6,842 nucleotides of DNA from DASUAS01 sp035763625 (GTDB lineage Bacteria; Actinomycetota; Acidimicrobiia; IMCC26256; DASPTH01). How positions within the stretch are numbered: the first letter of the stretch is position 1; each line of letters starts with the position of its first letter. Positions 5,234 to 6,842 of this stretch are shown piece by piece. Made by a program: the position numbers and the translations under genes. Under the pieces are notes generated by a model that was given only the letters and a program-made list of their open reading frames with translations, did not search any database and was not told the origin of the DNA. The stretch covers positions 1 to 6,842 of the forward strand of contig DASUAS010000092.1 of assembly GCA_035763625.1 (NCBI GenBank), in the 5' to 3' direction.

Positions 5234-5754
5234 GTGAACGTGACCGACTGCACCTGGATCGGGAGGCCGCCGGTGAGCGTGCGCACCTGCATCTGGATCG
5301 ACGCGCCGTTCTGCCCGTTCCACGTGCAGTAGAGCGATCCCGCCGCGGGGCCGCAGTTCGCGAGCGTGTACGGACCCTTGGCCGGGTACGCCTGCGAGAA
5401 CATCTGCGTGACCGCGTCGGCGCTGGCCACGTTCGCCGCCGCGGTCCGGTTGCCGTTCTGCCACGCCGCGAAGAGGTACTCGGCATAGGTCTGCGGATCG
5501 TCGGTGATCACCGGGAGCGCCACGGTGGTGCTGGTGGTCGCGGGTGCAGTGGTCGAGGTGGTCGCGGGGGTCGTCGTCGTGGTGGTCGCGGCGCGGGTGG
5601 TCGACGTGGTCGTCGCCGGTGGCGTGTCGCCGTCGTCGTCGCGGGTGACCAGGACCACGACGAGCGCGACCACGAGGGCGACGATCACCGCGCCCAGGAC
5701 CCAGAGCCACGCCTTCATGCGTCGTTCGCCACTGCCCTGTCCGTTGGCGGCCAC
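5227..5754 (-). CDS. Membrane-anchored protein with Thr-rich stalk, family not recognised
   Basis: This 175-residue protein has no family I can name. Its architecture is clear: a short basic cytoplasmic N-terminus (GERRMKAW, 9-16), one very hydrophobic helix (16-37, Leu/Val/Ala only near its end), an acidic RDDDGD (38-43), a low-complexity Thr/Ser/Ala/Pro stalk (44-78), and a compact outer domain (about 80-175). The outer domain has TYAEYLFAAWQNGNR (89-103), resembling small actinobacterial extracytoplasmic domains in which a body of about 90 residues follows a stalk, and two Cys (134 and 143) that could form a disulfide. The stalk may be O-glycosylated, as in other actinobacteria, but this is inference. 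GTG 5754 is supported by AGGAG at 5762-5766; the internal ATG at residue 13 has no comparable site. It starts 3 bp after the xth stop, so it is co-transcribed and probably coupled. Confidence 0.85.
   Translation of the reverse strand: MAANGQGSGERRMKAWLWVLGAVIVALVVALVVVLVTRDDDGDTPPATTTSTTRAATTTTTTPATTSTTAPATTSTTVALPVITDDPQTYAEYLFAAWQNGNRTAAANVASADAVTQMFSQAYPAKGPYTLANCGPAAGSLYCTWNGQNGASIQMQVRTLTGGLPIQVQSVTFTP
5521..5625. repeat. Low-complexity Thr/Ser/Ala/Pro coding repeat
   Basis: This stretch encodes residues 44-78 of the membrane-anchored protein, read on the minus strand as irregular runs such as TTTSTTRAATTTTTTP and TTSTTAP. It is made of Acc/acg Thr codons, so the DNA shows repeated GGTCGT/GGTGGT-like units on the plus strand. 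Such tracts can change length by slippage. It is a stalk between membrane and outer domain rather than a folded part. Confidence 0.8.
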
Positions 5755-5757
5755 CGG

Positions 5758-6543
5758 TCAGCTCCTGTCGTCGAAGTCGGTGATCACGGGTGCGTGATCC
5801 GAGGGTTGCTTGCCCTTGCGGGCGTTGCGGTCGACCACCGCCCACCGGGCCCGGGCCGCGAGGGGCTCGGTGGCCAGCACGAGGTCGATGCGCATGCCGC
5901 GGTGCTCGTGGAAGTCGCCCCGCCGGTAGTCCCAGTAGCTGAAGAGCTCGTGGTCGTCGTAGCAGGACCGGAACACGTCGACCATGCCCCACTCGCACAG
6001 GCGTGCCACCGCGGCGCGTTCGGGTGGGGTGACGTGCGTCGACCCCTTGAACGCCTTGGGCGACCAGAGGTCGCGGTCGTCGGGGGCCACGTTGAAGTCG
6101 CCGAGGACCACGAGGTCGTCGTCGGGCGACTGCGTCGCCGCCAGCCAGTCGTGCAGCGCGTCGAGCCACGCGAGCTTGCGCTCGTAGAACTCGCTGGCGA
6201 CTTCGCGCCCGTTGGGCACGTAGACGCTCACGACGCGCACGCCCTCGCAGCTGGCCGCGAGCACGCGGGCGTCGCCCTCGTACGGATCGACGTGGTCGTC
6301 GTCGAAGCCGGTGGTGACGTCGCCGATGCCGACGCGCGACAGGATGGCGACGCCGTTCCACTGCCCCTGACCGTGGTGCACCGAGTCGTAGCCGAGTGCC
6401 GAGAAGCTGAGGGCCGGGAACGCGTCGTCGGACAGCTTGGTCTCCTGGAGGCACAGCACGTCGGGCCGGGCGTAGGCGAGCCACTCCTCGACGCGCTCCT
6501 GGCGCGCCTTCAGCGAGTTGACGTTCCAGGTGGCGATGCGCAC
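5758..6543 (-). CDS. xth: Exodeoxyribonuclease III (AP endonuclease family)
   Basis: This 261-residue protein is an Xth/ExoA-type nuclease of the endonuclease/exonuclease/phosphatase superfamily. It cuts DNA 5' to abasic sites and trims 3' blocked ends in base excision repair, using a divalent metal. The active-site residues are all visible: N7 in ATWNVNS (4-10), E34 in LQETK (32-36), Y108 in SVYVPNG (106-112), D149 and N151 in GDFNVAP (148-154), the RIDLVL block (218-223, D220), and D249-H250 in SDHAPV. The length is that of the family. The start is GTG 6543, which gives the standard MRIATWN opening; only a weak AGGG lies upstream. The gap to the cNMP-domain gene upstream is 29 bp, and the next gene follows after 3 bp, so it lies in the middle of a probable operon. 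Certain as to family; the choice of xth rather than exoA as a symbol is a convention. Confidence 0.97.
   Translation of the reverse strand: MRIATWNVNSLKARQERVEEWLAYARPDVLCLQETKLSDDAFPALSFSALGYDSVHHGQGQWNGVAILSRVGIGDVTTGFDDDHVDPYEGDARVLAASCEGVRVVSVYVPNGREVASEFYERKLAWLDALHDWLAATQSPDDDLVVLGDFNVAPDDRDLWSPKAFKGSTHVTPPERAAVARLCEWGMVDVFRSCYDDHELFSYWDYRRGDFHEHRGMRIDLVLATEPLAARARWAVVDRNARKGKQPSDHAPVITDFDDRS
5762..5766 (-). promoter_or_regulatory. Ribosome binding site for the Thr-stalk protein
   Basis: The minus strand reads AGGAG, seven bases before GTG 5754 and inside the last codons of xth. It selects GTG 5754 over the internal ATG at 5718 and points to translation linked to xth. Confidence 0.75.
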
Positions 6544-6572
6544 CCGGCGACCCTAGCGAGTGGGTGTGACGG

Positions 6573-6842
6573 TCACTGGGTCTTCGGGGTGTGGTGGTCG
6601 CGCAACGCCATCAGCGCGTCGCGGTCGATGCGATCGGCGCGCGCCACCGCCACCCGCACCGGCGTGCTGGCCTGGAGGCTGGCGGTGCGGATGCCGCCCT
6701 CGAGCACCGCGCGCTCGCCGAGCACCACGCCCGGTCCCACCTCGGCGATGCCTTCGCCGTCGATCGTCACCGACAGCACGCCGTCGAGGAGGAGGAACAG
6801 GGAGTCGCCCGAATCGCCCTGGTGGACGAGGTACTCGCCCTC
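6573..6842 (-). CDS. Cyclic-nucleotide-binding-domain protein, C-terminal fragment
   Basis: The gene is cut by the right edge of the window; 89 residues remain and the true start is not visible. The frame is open to base 6842, so the GTG at 6779 is an internal Val, not a start. The visible part is the second half of a cNMP-binding beta-roll: EGEYLVHQGDSGDSLFLLLD (1-20), then SVTIDGEG, and the phosphate-binding cassette GERAVLEGGIRTAS (42-55) with E43 and R52 at the places of the conserved Glu and Arg. In a classical CRP the cassette is followed by a long helix and a helix-turn-helix; here only about 30 residues follow and no DNA-binding domain is seen, so it is not a CRP/FNR regulator. The beta-roll may end a larger protein such as an enzyme, transporter or small stand-alone sensor. 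Whether it binds cAMP, cGMP or nothing cannot be told. Confidence 0.85.
   Translation of the reverse strand, partial: EGEYLVHQGDSGDSLFLLLDGVLSVTIDGEGIAEVGPGVVLGERAVLEGGIRTASLQASTPVRVAVARADRIDRDALMALRDHHTPKTQ

Noticed and set aside
5521..5625. Repetitive plus-strand GTGGTCG-like sequence considered as a non-coding tandem repeat or a Val-rich plus-strand membrane gene.
   Set aside because: It is explained by the Thr-rich stalk of the minus-strand gene; the plus-strand Val run is only its complement.
5123..6484. Long minus-strand open frame (453 codons) across xth and the Thr-stalk gene.
   Set aside because: The product is Arg-rich low complexity in another frame of two well-supported genes with complete active-site motifs or clear architecture.
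6566..6576. GTGACGGTCAC palindrome between the cNMP-domain gene and xth, resembling CRP half-sites.
   Set aside because: The half-sites are 3 bp closer than in the TGTGA-N6-TCACA consensus, and the palindrome overlaps the stop codon of the cNMP-domain gene. It is tempting because of the neighbour but has no real support.
6573..6779. A short complete gene starting at GTG 6779.
   Set aside because: The frame continues upstream to the window edge and those 21 codons encode the missing strand and turn of the cNMP-binding beta-roll, so 6779 is internal.

Overview
This is a GC-rich, gene-dense chromosomal segment. The dense packing, GTG starts, Ala/Gly/Arg/Asp-rich proteins, clear Shine-Dalgarno sites and a Thr-rich membrane-anchored exported protein all suggest a high-GC actinobacterium. 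The style is compatible with an Acidimicrobiia-like lineage, but that is inference; there is no rRNA or other phylogenetic marker here. I see no mobile element, CRISPR array, tRNA or phage gene, so this looks like ordinary core and near-core chromosome.

Layout: (1) 5-970 (+) encodes the electron transfer flavoprotein alpha subunit, probably the last gene of an etfBA operon. (2) The 84-bp gap after it is almost filled by a long bulged hairpin (980-1047) that can serve as a bidirectional terminator for two convergent transcripts. (3) 1055-2288 (-) is a two-gene operon: an exported His-rich protein of unrecognised family (GTG start at 2288), then a DUF1990 protein 10 bp downstream. (4) Divergent from it, 2356-4902 (+) is a three-gene operon: a YdeI/OmpD-associated family protein, an MBL-fold metallo-hydrolase with a full set of metal ligands, and a luciferase-like (LLM group 1) flavin-dependent oxidoreductase that overlaps the hydrolase gene by 8 bp. 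(5) That operon collides tail to tail (17-bp overlap) with 4886-5110 (-), a 74-residue two-helix membrane protein that has its own putative promoter and a dyad at the expected transcription start. (6) 5227-6842 (-) is a cluster, read right to left: the C-terminal part of a cyclic-nucleotide-binding-domain protein cut by the window edge, exodeoxyribonuclease III (xth), and a membrane-anchored protein with a Thr-rich stalk that starts 3 bp after xth ends.

How they may work together: EtfA belongs to the electron-transfer flavoprotein that takes electrons from acyl-CoA and related dehydrogenases. The hydrolase and flavin oxidoreductase are translationally linked and could act in sequence on one small molecule, but nothing in the sequence names a substrate. 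Xth is DNA repair; its link to the downstream membrane protein may be only transcriptional. The least explained items are the exported His-motif protein, the Thr-stalk protein, the small two-helix protein and the DUF1990 protein. I found no clear case for a new multi-gene system.
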